Positions 11,800 through 25,994 of a stretch of DNA of 64,000 nucleotides are shown piece by piece. How positions within the stretch are numbered: position 1 is the stretch's first letter; each line of letters opens with the position of its first letter. The position numbers and the translations under genes were made by a program. Source of the stretch: Hofstenia miamia (lineage: Eukaryota > Xenacoelomorpha > Acoela); assembly GCA_004352715.1 (NCBI GenBank), contig SCFE01000023.1:736720-800719 (forward strand), written 5' to 3'. Below the pieces are notes generated by a model. The model was not told where the DNA came from and searched no databases. It saw only the letters and a program-made list of their open reading frames with translations.

Positions 11800-12114
11800 N
11801 NNNNNNNNNNNNNNNNNNNNNNNNNNNNNNNNNNNNNNNNNNNNNNNNNNNNNNNNNNNNNNNNNNNNNNNNNNNNNNNNNNNNNNNNNNNNNNNNNNNN
11901 NNNNNNNNNNNNNNNNNNNNNNNNNNNNNNNNNNNNNNNNNNNNNNNNNNNNNNNNNNNNNNNNNNNNNNNNNNNNNNNNNNNNNNNNNNNNNNNNNNNN
12001 NNNNNNNNNNNNNNNNNNNNNNNNNNNNNNNNNNNNNNNNNNNNNNNNNNNNNNNNNNNNNNNNNNNNNNNNNNNNNNNNNNNNNNNNNNNNNNNNNNNN
12101 NNNNNNNNNNNNNN
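11800..12114. other. Assembly gap, 315 N, hiding the retrotransposon 3' end
   Basis: The N run begins inside the endonuclease coding region and ends in (AT)n at 12115-12129. The end of the ORF, the 3' UTR and the downstream target junction of the element are presumably in it. Confidence 0.95.
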
Positions 12115-12129
12115 ATATATATATATATA

Positions 12130-12648
12130 GATTAATAGAAACCATTAAGGGTTTTCAGCATCCATGAAAGTCTTATGAACCTTTTTATAATGTTTCACTT
12201 CTTTTATTAAAAATATTCCAAACAACATTTAGCTATAATTAAATTTAATATTGTCTGTGTGAAACGAATATATTATAGAGAAGAGAAATTCAAAAAATCT
12301 GTGGCGTATTTGATGAAATAAAATTTTGGAAAGAATAATTTAAGTCCTTTGAAAGAAGAACATTTGAATAGCATCTGAGAAAAATATGACCATTATTCTT
12401 TTTTAATCTCTAAAACACCTTCGAGACATTTTCTATGAATTAATTGGGTCAGTAAATCTAATTATTTGAAGGACAAACCACACAATGCTGCTTCGCATGT
12501 GTTGAATAGACTATGAGATTTCCAAGTTTCAAAAAATTAACCAATAAATTGAATTGCCAATGAATAACACAATATAGAAATATACAAATCGTACGTTTAC
12601 TTTACAATTCCACAATAAAAATACACATTATCTGGCGAAACGAGTTAA
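12130..12648. other. Downstream region of the GPCR gene
   Basis: It probably contains the 3' UTR of the minus-strand receptor gene. A minus-strand AATAAA is present at 12203-12208. Nothing else is recognisable. Confidence 0.4.
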
Positions 12649-13059
12649 TCATGACTTTGTCTGATTTTTTCGACTAAGTCTGGTAAGACTAGGATCTGGA
12701 AGGAAAGAAGCTCTCATTTTACTGGTCTTCATTCCAAACATTTGTTTTACTTCATCGCGGAACCCACGGTTCAATGTCGTATACAGGATTGGGTTGATGG
12801 CCGAATTGATGTAGCCTGTCCAAAGAAAAAATTCATACAGATTCTTAGGGATGACAAACTGGGATCCGAAGAGAGGTGCAAACGTGTAAATCACCATGTA
12901 TGGCAACCAGCAGATTGCGAATATTCCAAAAATTGTAAATACGGTGAATGTTGCTTTGTTGTCTTGAGCTACCGTCTTAATTGCGTGAAAGAATTTCATC
13001 AATTTGGGGCATCGCCGCTTCTTCTCAACCGAAGGATTATGAATGGGTTGATGAAGTGA
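12649..13059 (-). CDS. Terminal coding exon of a class A aminergic GPCR (TM6-TM7, helix 8, C-tail)
   Basis: This is the 3' coding exon of a rhodopsin-family receptor for a biogenic amine-like ligand, acting in the plasma membrane through G proteins. It encodes 136 residues and a TGA stop. The acceptor AG lies at 13061-13060 after a T-rich tract, and the exon opens in phase 0. Visible features: a basic end of loop 3 (KKRR near residues 13-16); D33 at the 6.30 ionic-lock position; TM6 with CWLP at residues 50-53 (W6.48, P6.50) followed by Y6.51; TM7 with W80 (7.40), Y83 (7.43) and NPILY at 89-93 (NPxxY); then a helix 8 with F-R. W7.40 and Y7.43 are typical of amine receptors. The tail is short and basic, and no cysteine follows helix 8 for palmitoylation. 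A minus-strand AATAAA at 12203-12208 is a possible but unproven poly(A) signal. By remembered similarity it is nearest to histamine H2 and D1/beta-type receptors. The family call is firm; the subtype is inference. Confidence 0.9.
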   Translation of the reverse strand, partial: SLHQPIHNPSVEKKRRCPKLMKFFHAIKTVAQDNKATFTVFTIFGIFAICWLPYMVIYTFAPLFGSQFVIPKNLYEFFLWTGYINSAINPILYTTLNRGFRDEVKQMFGMKTSKMRASFLPDPSLTRLSRKNQTKS

Positions 13060-13958
13060 CTAAAAATTTTCGTTATTCTCTATTATGTGTTACATACACG
13101 TGTATTAAACTTAGTTTAACAAACGTATATGACTGAAAATACAGTCAAAGACTTTAAACAGAATGACTAAACACAAAACCATGATAAGTATTTTCCTTCC
13201 AAATTCTTCTCATTTAAGACAACGTCTAATCTAAAGTTTTTTTTGACTTATCAAAGTTGTCAAAACGTGGTATAAAATCAAAAATGTAAAAAAATTCTTT
13301 TGACGAAGCATATCAAACTACAATTTCATAATGAAATTTTAGAAATGTTACCAATTTTGACTAATTCATGCTACACTCTGCGAATTTTTGGCATGTCATA
13401 TATTTTCTTATAAATTTATTTGCTGTCCATGTACTTATTTATTAATATTTTTTTAGTTTTGATGCAGTAGAATTTTGTCTTCTTTTTAAATTTCTTTATC
13501 AAAAAAGATCAAAAGGTGAAAACTGTTTTTTTCATAAGATGGCCAAAAAATCTCAAATTAACACTTTCGACAAAATTTTTATTGCCCTGCTCATAACATA
13601 ATCAATCCAGAAAATTTCGAATACGTTGTTAACAAAATCATGAAAATTTTTACCACTTGAAATTTAAGTAGAAAATTTTGATACAATGACTCGCAATCAT
13701 TCATTTAGTTATCAATTTTCCATGCATATGAAAAAGTTCTAATAGATAAAAGGGACAAAGCAAAACAAAATCAATTTACGACTCAAAAAGGTAAACATTT
13801 CTAAAGCTTCTGAAAAAGCTTTTTAGTGATAAAAGCACTAAGGAAATAATTTTATCTCCTATTGTAATGGACAATCCTAAATTGCCTTCTTGTTAAATAT
13901 AACAGAAATTGTATTAAGCTCTTAAGATTTCTATGTATTCCGAAATTTGGAATAAACC

Positions 13959-14066
13959 AAATACTAAGATAAATCAAGAGGTTTCATTTAAATGCACATA
14001 AATATATTTAATAAAGACTACACATCAATATTTAGAACCAATATTTTAAAAATATTTTTAACCATG
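13959..14066 (+). repeat. 108 bp dispersed repeat, copy B
   Basis: Second copy of the repeat at 4520-4627, lying about 0.9 kb inside the GPCR intron. Confidence 0.85.
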
Positions 14067-14681
14067 AATTTAGTTGATGATCTAAAATTATTCAAATTGG
14101 AAAAAATGGCGATCATCAACTATTGTGTTATTTAATGATGATGGTTTGTGAGGAATCATAAAATGATATTAGGATTGTGTAAAAAATAGTTTAGAAATAT
14201 TTCATTTCATTCATAAATTACATTGTATAAATTTGCTTATACTGCCTACTTAAGTTATGAGAAATTTGACTTAGTAATAATTACAGAAGAAAGGGAAATA
14301 ATACACTACATCAGAAAATATTTATTCACATTTTTATACCATTTTCGTTTCACAGAAGAATAGGTCTAAATTACAATTTTTCACAGCCCTTTATCGCATA
14401 TCTAAAATTTCAAAAAATATTCTATTCCAATATGATAAGAGCATATATTAGGTGTTAGAAAAGATTTGAATTATCAGAAACTGTAAAAAATAAAATCAAA
14501 TAATTTGATGAAATCACCATAAAACTATATTTTTGAAAATTTGCCATTTATAGTAAAATCTGGAATTAGCCTTCATTTTGCCCATAATAGTTAGTTACAG
14601 AATGGGATCCTGACACAAATCTCGACCATTGACCCTAAATTTCGAGAAGGTTGTTCAAAAACCGATTTGTTAGAAAACTGC

Positions 14682-14682
14682 A

Positions 14683-14729
<47 letters not shown>

Positions 14730-14730
14730 T
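14682..14730. repeat. (AT)n microsatellite
   Basis: About 49 bp of AT repeats with a phase break near 14702. Confidence 0.9.
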
Positions 14731-17700
14731 CTTTATATGAAAAAGTGTTTCAAATTCAGCAAAATACTATGAAAAATTTATGCAAGAAATGCAATCCATT
14801 TAGGACTTACAGGCAACATAAATTTATTAGAATTTAAGAGGATAATGATTAAATGTTTATGTCAAGGGCATTTCGCAGACAATTTCAATAATAAATAAAT
14901 TTGCACTATACAGTTTTTGTGAAATTTATATGAACTATTCATATTAGAATGCGCTGTCATAGGTTTCTGATGCTATCAGAAATTTAGTCATGCAATTGTT
15001 TACCATATAGAAAGTGTGATATAGTTATAAATTGAATCTGCAAATGAATGAAGTTTTGCCAATATCAGAACTTTCTGCGTCTGACAATTGCAGTAACACA
15101 CTAAATTTCAAAACTTGATTACTTCAAGAATTCTCCCGCTAACTTGGAAAATAGACTAGTTTAGTAATTTAATTTAAGAAAAAATTTACTATACTAAAAA
15201 TTTATTTTAAGCAAAGTAGTATTTTGAGTGTAAAGCCTTTTAAATTTGTAATTCCTCCCTTTTGCTGAGATATCCGCCTCTTCAAAGGTTTCAAATTTCC
15301 TTTAGAAATTATTTAATTTGTCTCCCGTTTTCTCGACGCATTTCCGTATAAACAAAACATCTTACGTCATCCGCACATGAAAGCATACAATTTATTAACA
15401 ATTTATGTGGGAAATTCAAAACAAATTGAAGATAAGCGCAACAATTACAGCGTTAAAACGGTATTTTTAAAAAAATGCGCGTTTCATAATGCACAAGCCG
15501 CTTTTTCGAATATCTAAGATGAGCCAATTCGAAATCTGAGTAACAATACATTTGTCCTTGAGATTTTTACCACAGTTCTATCGCAGTCCTTTGTTTGACT
15601 CCTTTGTGATACAGCATTCTTAAAGTTGATGACCTAGAGTTCATTCTATATCTTATCAAAGAAAAAGAGTTTAATCCATTTGGTTGAACAAGCTCCGGAG
15701 TCCTATCAAGAAGACATTGGGTTGAATCATCATTTTCTAGAATAGCATTGATTTAGATGGTCCATGGAGTCCACATAGAGTAATAATTTATATAATTTTA
15801 ATAAGTCTTAGAATCTTTTCAATTGACTTTTTTTTCTAGTGGAAAACTCACTAACGTTATTTAAGTTTTTGCATGTCCTATAAGTGTTTTTAGCAGCAAT
15901 AAATTTTCTGATAATCAGCTTTGTTAAACCTTAGGTTTGAATAAATATAGGGCATTGAGAAAATAGCATATTTCACATAAACTTTTTATCTGTCTTAGAA
16001 ATCTTATTTTGATGACGCACAATAAAATAGAAATTCAATACCACACAATTGAAGGAGAGGGTTGATAGGCAAGCTACGCAATCTTGCCATTTATGACAAT
16101 GATGTTGTGAGATTTTGTCCACATAGGAATATGCATGTAAAGATAGATAAGTTTGTTGTAACTGAAAGTTAAATGATAAATGGATAATGCACTAAGTCCA
16201 AATTGAAAAGAGGGAAATTAAGTACCTGTTTGCAGTAATCAATAATTCCCTCTGCTCAAGGCTAAAATCGAATATTCTTAAATTAAATGTTAATTACTAA
16301 GACCAGATTTTCTGAGCTAAACTCATTTGTTTGTCAGTGAATTTCGATTATTTTAATCTCTTGTAACAACTGTAGGCTTAGAGCAGTTTTAAGATATTTC
16401 TTTGTAAAGCACACATAAGAACTGAGTAGTTTAGTAAAATGCAGACGATTAAGCATTTGTATTGACTTTCTGTAATGCATAAGTGGCCTGGCATTGGATA
16501 ACATTGGTTTGTAGTACAATTATCTGAGCAAATATCGTTCTCTTCATAAAATATCTGTACCAATAGCTTGGAGCAACGTTTCATCTTTAAACTTACATTA
16601 TTATATTTTTCACACTTAAAAATTTAATAATTAATATTTAATTGTTATTTGTATTTTTAATATTTTATGGCGCTAGTCTATGGCTAACTTTAAGAATATT
16701 CAAACTAAATTTACAGAATTAGATTTTCATTCTGTCAAGATTTCACTTAAATTTTATTAATTTAAGAATAATTGTATCCAAAATAAAAATAGCTCTAAAC
16801 AGCACGACATATCAATATTTTATTTCAAAAACTACTTTTCTGGTTAATGTTTGACATCATTGACTGCTTCAAGGGAGTACTGTGCCCGTTAAACTTTTAA
16901 AGGATTAAATATTTTTCTTTATTAGCTGCTTGATTGCAATTATCTGATACTATACCTCAATTGAACGTAAAATAAATTTTAAAAATTCCCCAAGCTGCTT
17001 CCATTTAACAATAATTTAACTTTTAGATATTATCTGGTTCAGTTTCTAGTTTCACATAGCTATTTTCCCTAAGATTTCAGTAGAAAATTACTCTAGTAGT
17101 CATTACTTATATAATTAAATATTCAATTTTATTTTTGTACTAAGAAAAATTTTTTATATTGCTCCCGAATATATAGATAGATAGATATATAGATAGATTG
17201 ATAGATATAGATATCGATGCCTCTCAGTTATTACATGCCTTAATGATAAAACAAGTATTTAAATTAAATACTCAAGTTATTATTCATAATTTAAGTTCTA
17301 CATGTAAATTTCATTTTCAAAAACTTATATATAACTATCAAATTTATCTAAACAATCATTGCAGGTTTTAAATGGAATTATATAAGCAAGCGTTCCCATA
17401 AAGTATAATTAAGTGATTAAAATTTCAGTTAGAATTTATGATAAACGATTTTTATAGCTGAGAAGCGATAATTAATTTTTAATTTTGAATTCTTAGACAT
17501 CATTTGAATTTAATTAACTAAGGGTACCAACAAATTTTAAGGAAAGTTTTTCTCTTTTTATTAAAAACTTATAATTTTAAAAATTCATATTTTTTTAAAA
17601 AAAAATTAATAAAAGATGTAAAAAAACTGGCTGAAGCCTATTGTAGTGAATTTACTTGCACACATTACCCATTTTTTAGTTTTCCTAGTTAATTTTTAAC

Positions 17701-18795
17701 TTTATTGCTTTGATAATTTAGTTTAATCGATCGTTAACATTACATTTTTGTTTTACACGAAATATTTAATCATTTAGAATTCAGTGTAAATTTTAAGAGT
17801 TATTATTGGTATTATTATAGGAACAAAACGAATATATTATTCTCGTTGAAATTAAACAGAGGTGGTGCGGTTATACGTTCAACATACCTAATCAATCAAA
17901 ATCGCAGTTAAGTCCACAGAGAATTCCGACTTCTATAATTGTTTTAATGTGAAAAGATTCATCATTAAAAACATTCATCATTGAAGGAGTGCTCATTTAA
18001 ATATACATGCGAGGTGGATTTTCATGCACTTCAGCCCGATTGATCTACATAATTCTGGTTAAATTCGATCTTTTATAAGACCAGACATCAATTTAACGTG
18101 TTTCTTAATTTTCTCCACTCAGCCTGTATTATATTAAAGTATGACGATTTCAAGGTAATGGCCTACGTCTATTAAATTAAAAGAATATTTAAAAACAGCA
18201 ATGTAAATAAACGCTTGAATTGAGATTCAATGAACGCTAATTTCTAACCACGAATCTGTAATTAATTTAAGTGGGAAAATATAAGAAGAAAATAGAATTA
18301 TTTATATTAATTTAAGCTAAATAAAATGCGATGCGACGTTGACAAGTTCACGCCCAGAATCAGCTCAAGTGTTTTTAAATTATACATGTTACATGCATTT
18401 AAATGTTGATTGCCAGGCCCCCTTAGGACACAGTAAGCGAATGGCTAATTAAATGAAAAATTATGAAAATGAATATTGAACAGCATCTTGAAATGAAAAT
18501 CGATTCAATGTTTTGGTATCACAGTATGTCTGCACTTCTTAAGAAATATAGGCTCCATATGTAAAGCTAGACATCCTATTTCTACAAACTTTCTCTTGTC
18601 GTCAATCAACCTCAAAATCCAAATAATGAAGAACAAGTTAAAACACTATTGAAAACAAATTATCCGATAATTGCTGAATAATTATTATTATATCAATAAT
18701 TTTACTGCATGCAAATATATAATATTCTATATATTTATACATTTTTAGTGTGGTTACTGTATATATTTTTTTTCCAAATATGTTCCGATAAATCA

Positions 18796-18798
<3 letters not shown>
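14731..18798. other. Intronic, nothing recognised apart from a GATA tract
   Basis: AT-rich intron sequence without coding-like ORFs. A GATA/ATAG microsatellite runs 17170-17215. Confidence 0.5.
17170..17215. repeat. (GATA)n-like microsatellite
   Basis: Imperfect ATAG/GATA repeats over about 45 bp. Confidence 0.85.
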
Positions 18799-18840
<42 letters not shown>

Positions 18841-18862
18841 TTATATATATACATGTATATAT
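18799..18862. repeat. (AT)n microsatellite
   Basis: Long AT tract with TTT interruptions. Confidence 0.9.
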
Positions 18863-19427
18863 AGTGTATAGATTTCTATAAAGAACACTGAAATATTGAA
18901 AGAAGATCTCGTATTTATATTCTTGGATTAATTAGACTAGCTATAATAAATATTTTTAGAGTTATATAAATTCATAATTCAGAAAAAATGGTATCGAAAA
19001 CTTGTTTAGTGTTTTAATGATAAAGGTGTAACAACGAATACACATAAATGACTACCTATCAGTGGGTGATGAGTAGGAAGTCAATTTAACATTAATTAAA
19101 AAGAGCTACTTAAGAGTTAAGCATCTGTCATTCAAACAGGCCGTAGTGGCAATTTTAGGAATTTAATGTGTGGGAAATTATGATAAAAGCGTTTAACTAA
19201 ACAATTCTCAAAAACGACCCATTTGGAAAGCTGTTCTTTCTTAAATTGATGTCTTGTTAAACTTTTTCTCAAGAACAAATATGGAAATAATAAACAAATA
19301 AATATGTTCAATATTTGGTCGATTCTAAATAAAATATTAAAAGATGTCTCCTACTTGAATTTCAATCAACCAAATTTAACAAATAACAAATTTGAAAATT
19401 TTCTCTCAAAGAGATTTAGAAACTTCA

Positions 19428-19432
19428 TTATA

Positions 19433-19491
<59 letters not shown>
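19428..19491. repeat. (AT)n microsatellite
   Basis: About 60 bp of AT repeats with two phase breaks. Confidence 0.9.
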
Positions 19492-19492
<1 letters not shown>

Positions 19493-19571
19493 TTTCAATA
19501 ATGATATTAAATTACATCAATCAAATCTTCAACTTAAAAAAAACATTAGTTTTTATCTTGTAGTTGTTGTC

Positions 19572-19605
<34 letters not shown>

Positions 19606-19626
19606 TATATTATTAATATTATTATT
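19572..19626. repeat. (ATT)n microsatellite
   Basis: About 55 bp of TTA trinucleotide repeats, slightly imperfect toward the right. Confidence 0.9.
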
Positions 19627-22600
19627 GGAATTATCATCATCATTATATGCAATGAATGAATAGATTGAAATTCAAAATTATTGAAATTTTATATTGATTT
19701 ATATATATAACCAACAAACATGTAATTTAATGGAAAAACATAATAAAACCGATTAAACGAGTAATATTAGTAATAAAATGACGTTTTAAAAATATTGCAG
19801 GCATTTTTATTTTCCAATAAATTGAAAAATATGAGGTTTAATAGATCCAAACAAATTAAATACAGAAGATATATCAATCGCTTCGAGGTATTTGTCAAAA
19901 TATTACAATTTTCTGAATTATTTCCATAAACCTGTTTGTAGTGTTTTACAACTGTGAATTTATTATTCTGCACTTGGTCGTGAATTCGCTTTCATCCAAT
20001 AGGGAATTAATTATACAAAATCATAAAACCAAGCTGTTATGAACTGTTCCATTTATAGCGACATTTCCAACGTTCCAACAATGCCATTCCGCACCACAAA
20101 CCTCGCGTTTATACAGAGATTTCAATTTTAATGCATGACAAAATAAAGGTTTTGTAATTTTTTCTTGTGGAAAGTTTATTTTGAAAGTAAACAGTTATTT
20201 ATAAATTCATATAATGTACACACAAAAGCAAAACTAATTAGTACTTTTCTTAAATTAGGTCTACTTGTTATACAATTTCAGGACCTGTTTAATTACTAAA
20301 ATTATAGAAAACAATGGCTTAATATTGGTTCCTAGCAAAATAAGATGTAATACGATATTGATCGTTTAGCAAAGCTTAGATTCAATATCATTAAATTATA
20401 AAGACTTGCTCACAAATAAAAGATAGGAGGCAGCTTTGGCAATGAACTTAAAATCAACTATATTACAAACATACGAATGTTTTATGTAAAATAACGTTCC
20501 ATCTAAAAAATACACAAGCTCTCTAAAATTCTCTCTGAATATTGCCAAATTTCTTAAAACTTTCAATGTTCCTACAAAATGAGCAATAATACCTTCTTTC
20601 TGTAGTTTCCTGAATCATCTAATAATTTCAATGTACAACTGTTATAAATCTCTTCTGATTACTGTGGTCCCCTTTGATAAATTATCATATTGTTCTTCTC
20701 GTTTCTGTTCACCAACAGCTACTACGTTGCTCTTACTATAAATATTTTCATATTTGCATGTCACATGGACATGACACGACGTAATTTACCTATACACAAC
20801 TCAAATAATTTATAGTTAATAAAGGCAATTTTAAAAATCCAAAAATAGTTTAAAAAATTAGTTTAAATTTATATTCAGTTCATTAAAATTTTATGGGAGG
20901 TTCAAATTATATTCCTTTCTTGGCCCATATTCTGCCCATTATGTCGACACGTTCCGTAAATTTTCGAAAGATTGCCAGCTCGTGGAGAGCCCACTCCATT
21001 TATAACAATATGTTTCTCATCTCCATCCACAATCTCAACTCCATTATTATTACAGAATTTTTCAATCAGCTCAAATATACAAACCTTTAGTTTTGTTCTG
21101 AATGAATTTTAAATGTCGAAATGCTCCAAATTTTTCATGATAATCAATTTTCAATTGCCATATAAATAATAAATTCAGATGGCATCCTATATTAACATTC
21201 AACATTCCCACCGCTCAGTTTACAGAGTCAATATGGGAACATTGCTTATTTACAGTATCAAACCAAACAAATGAGAAAGGCGTATCATTTTTTGATTTCT
21301 GCAAACTAATACAAAATTGAGGAACATATTGCTTTACGTACTTGCTTAAAATGTGTTTATTTGAAATATTGAACTTCAATTTCTTTCCACTAGCCCTTGA
21401 CGTCAAATACTGTTCGAACTAGTAAATAAGTAAGCAATTCGTATGATTATATCATTAATCTACAGTCTTACATTTATCGTATTTTATTACAGAAATTGGC
21501 CAGAAGCAAGCATAATAAATTTTATTAGGTAATTAAATTTATTTATAAAGAAGTTAAAAAATTACATCGGTCTTGTAGATTAAATGTTTGAAAATGGAAC
21601 CCACCAATATTGGTCTCAATTTTTCATTTGTCAATGTGTACCATAATAATGCAAGCAAGTTATCACCAATCTATATTAAATTTCATGGGTCTATCTATAT
21701 GTCCACATTTATTTATGCATTTTTATATCATGGAACGTTTACAAAAGTCAAGTCCATCGCAATTTTGATTTTACCAATGAAATTATCAATATTAAATGCA
21801 AAACCAAACTTTTTGGATTTTTTTAATTTCCAGCAAAAATTAAAATAGTTTTTTTAAATAAAAAATGCATAGAACTTTTTTTTTTATCCTCCACATTGTT
21901 ATTCATAAGATTTTGTCACTTTCAATATTATTTAAGACTCTGCTTACATGTTTTTGCAAAATTTCGATAAGTTTAACATTAAATATTTTAAAAAGGATAT
22001 ATATATACTAAGTTATTTCGGAATGAAGGAAATTATATGTATATAAATAAATGCATACATATATATAAATATTAGATTTTGATTTGCAAGGGAGGAAAAT
22101 TGTAAAATCCTCCAAATATCCTACAATTTTATAGTTATGGCCTCATGTTGTGCAGAATTTTGTAGCGCATCAAAAAACCAAGAAAAAGCATATAAATTTA
22201 CCTTGTCAAGATAGGGTCACCATAATAATGAACGTCAGTGTCGTCTAGTGTGAAAGTTTTGATGTTATAAACAAACGCTTTCAAATTTTGCCCTAAAGTC
22301 ATGCGTTTGGAGAATGATGCTATAATTTCGGCAGCATAGTATATTCTCGAATATTTTTTAACGCTAGATACGTATACTTAGACCTATTATATATCCAAAA
22401 ATTTGATTTAAATATACGATTATATTTACAGGCCGAACTGGTCTCGAATTCCGGGTTCGAACGGGCAAGGCCGAATAGGGGCCAAGAAAACACGAGGTAC
22501 ACTGGACTGTAGCGGTCCATCTACAACTCTATGTACATATAGCAACAAAGCTTATATTTATTAATTGATTTGCTCACAGACTGTAGACATAATCTAAGAG

Positions 22601-23674
22601 CTCTTTCACGAGGTAGATTTGGTCATTGTTAAAATAAATCAGTAAAGTATAATCAATATTAATGAAAGTGAAATGTAATTTAATGTTAATACTTAAGTAT
22701 ATTAAATGCCTTGCTATGCAACTATTTATATTTATTATATCTTGTTAAGTGTTTTAAGATTTGTTCTTAAGAAAGTCCAATGAAAATTTTTATTTATAAA
22801 TATTTGACTTGTCTTAGATTTGAAAGGACAGAATGAAGTAATGTCTGCATCAGTGCGCAACATTGATTTCATTAGTGGGGATATTGAGAAAAACTGATAC
22901 TACGTTTTCCAACAATGGACTAGTTAAGCTATTGTACAGTACAATTCAATCACAATTATGTGAATAAATGTTCGTGTACATGATTATGAAAAATTCGTTA
23001 AAATATAATATTTATTAACAGTGGTTTGAAGAAAACCTGTATTATTGTAAGCACTAAGAATTTGAAAATAAAATTAGCATTCTTAAGCAATTCAATGCTT
23101 TTGGATATTTATTAATATTCATAAAATTTGAATTTCATGAAATTGCGTTTAGTCAAATCAATACTAAAATCAAAAGATTCAAGAAGATTCTAATTTATGT
23201 AATAAGTGCTAACAGCAAAAACCAAGCGTCGACGTACGTAACAAAAATTATTTCAGATTTGAAAAACATGTGAGTCTGGAATTATAGTTGAAACAAGAGA
23301 GTTAAAATTAAGATGAAAAGCCTAAGTGTCGAGGATTGAGATATACATTTTAGAGGCTGATTAAAATATTTCAATAAAATGTGCAAACTTTTCAAATAAA
23401 ACAACATGTGCCGTAATAAAATGCTTAATAATTTGTGTAAAAATGTATTTAAGATAGCATGTCACATTGTGGGAAGTCCTAGCCTTAATTTAATAGAATA
23501 CTAATACGATGTCACAGATGTATATGACACTTTAGTCTAATACAACTGATTTCTTCATATAATAAATGTTAACAAGTGTCACTAATTAAATTTATTCTCA
23601 TTTTTAAATTAAAAATGTGTGAGAAATAACAATAGACGGTTCTATGATGTATATGCATGTATATGGTTATAGTT

Positions 23675-23676
<2 letters not shown>
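19627..23676. other. Intronic, no gene recognised
   Basis: AT-rich. A G/C-richer patch at about 22435-22515 contains GGGTTCGAAC, resembling a Pol III B box, but no tRNA fold forms around it. Confidence 0.5.

Positions 23677-23716
<40 letters not shown>
23677..23716. repeat. (AT)n microsatellite
   Basis: About 38 bp of AT repeats. Confidence 0.9.
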
Positions 23717-25994
23717 GCAATGGTAATACAGAATATTTTGATAACTCATAATTAACCAACATTGAAAAAATAGACGTTAAAATGCATTTCACGATCTTCG
23801 TTTTTAAAATTTTGAACTTAGCCCATCAATGTCAAATTTGAAAACATTCCACCATTTAAGCATTTAGACACCACTGATTCAGTATGCTTGATTACGTTGA
23901 AATTTGATATTCCTGAGACATCCAATGATAACCCTTTACTACAATCAATTACCATTGAGAAAAATATTTTGTCAGCTTAAGGACTGCTCTTGCAATATTT
24001 TAATGAATTAATTACATTAAATTTTCACAAATTTTAATCGTAGTACATGACTTAAAACATATGTTAACGTCAAAACATTTAGAAATAACAGAAAAATTCT
24101 AAATAATTTTAATCTATTTACAGCTGCATGATCATGGTTTAAACTACATGCTGTTCCTTCAAAGTAACTGTCCATAAAATTGATGGAGTTAACTTAACAA
24201 AATGTCGTTAAGCTAAGAATAAATAAGTTAATGAAATTCGTAATTTTAAAATGATAGTTGTATGCACCTATTGAGGTTTGAAACCAATTTTTATAAAATT
24301 TTTTTATTGAAAAGCCTTCTATTACTTTACAAACTGCAATAAATTTAGTGTCATATGGTAAAACCTTATTAATCCATTCGTCAACTGTCATCTCATCTCT
24401 TAATTTGCGTATAAATTATGAAAATACTGAAATTGATAGAAATAAGTCCTATCACTATCAAAAGTATTGTATCTATAAAATATAAATATTGTGGCATCAG
24501 GGTTTTGATCATGATAAGAGTGCGAACTGTTTTGCTTTATTTTATTCCTATTTTGTGTTTCATTTAGTAAAGTGTTCTGTAAACTGATATTTTTGTTACG
24601 CTTTGTTACCTGCTTTTGTTGTTAAATATTTAATTCAGAGTTGTAGATAAAGGTTTGTCTATACTTCTGGCGTAACGCGCATTTGGCAGATTAGCATAAA
24701 CCAATAAATGCATGCAAAACTATAATTGATTAGCATAAAAATTATATTCAGAATCATTCTCGACCAAAGTCATCACTACACAGTAAACGCACAAAGACTG
24801 CGCCTCTAGTATGAACACTTTTATGCTAGCTTTCATTGATTAAAGAAGAGCAAGTCGACTGACACTATCAGTGGACTGAAACTTTTTCAGTTGGCGTCTT
24901 ACAATCTACAGCAGCGTAATTCTAAGTTAGAAGTATAAACTGGCCTTAAGTTCGCGTATATTTCAGTATTACAGAGATGGGTTTAAGCCGGCGTGTATTT
25001 TGATGAAAATATAACATAAAAATATAGTACTCACAATTAGAGTCCCCACCCTTTACCATTGAGTATTGAGGGCCTGTAATGGAGCTTTGGTTACTGTCGT
25101 GTATTGAGAGTACAATATATGTACCATAGTTGTAGTGAAAGTATACGATTGATCTTAGAAAAAGAAAATCTTCAATTGCAACAGGAAGACTTTCAAATAT
25201 TTAATTAAGGTAGTTTAAAATTGCAGAGCCACATTTTAGTTTCCAACAAAAAAATATTTTGAGGTTCTAAATTCGAAATATTTCAATGTGTTACCTGGAG
25301 CACGAGCAAATTTAGAGGACTTTAATGAACCGCATATTAATATTTTGCACAATAGCAATGCCTTAAGAAAAGAAAAAATTGTAACAGTAGAAGTTAAAAA
25401 TTGAGAACAAAAAACTAATACTTTAATATTCAAGGTGATAGTGAAAAAATAGAAATTTAGCAAACTAGATTTAATTTTATATATAGAAATGTTTCAACAG
25501 ATGTGCTTTTGAGAGTAAACATAAAATTAATATTCTGTGAAAGGAAAGATGTAAAGTGTACATATACAAGATACTTTGAATATGCAGAACAATTATTGTG
25601 ACAACTAAAACTCATGAATGAACTTATCATCATTTTAGCGATTTATTTTCCAATATTCTTACCTCTACAAAGTAAAATTTATTGTTTACTTGTCTGTTGT
25701 GCAAAAGAGATCTCATTGCCAGCCTAGAACTTGACGTATCACATATTTCCAATAATTTTCTATTACATATAATGAAAACGAAAGGCAATGAAATTCATAT
25801 ATTATGCTTCGCTGCAAGTAAATATAAGAAATGTAACTGCATTAATATAATGTTCAAGTTCATCATATTTTTACATCAACCGTTTATAGCGCATTATTTG
25901 GAGCTTGGCTAATATGGATGCCGGTTTAAAATTTAAAGTACATGTTCAGTTAGTTTAATACTTTTCCAAGAAATGGATAATTGTGATTCATCAG
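23717..25994. other. Intronic, no gene recognised
   Basis: AT-rich. The stretch 24660-24960 is somewhat richer in CpG (for example CGTAACGCGC near 24672) but has no ORF. Confidence 0.5.

Noticed and set aside
11162-12130. Long plus-strand ORF extending across the gap to 12130
   Set aside because: Real coding sequence ends at 11799; the rest is N and (AT)n.
12742-13059. Plus-strand ORF over the receptor exon
   Set aside because: It is the antisense shadow of the TM6-TM7 exon, which has clear receptor motifs on the minus strand.
22435-22515. GGGTTCGAAC motif suggesting a tRNA or tRNA-derived SINE
   Set aside because: The bases flanking the TTCGAAC loop do not form a T-stem on either strand, and no A box or acceptor stem was found at the right distance.
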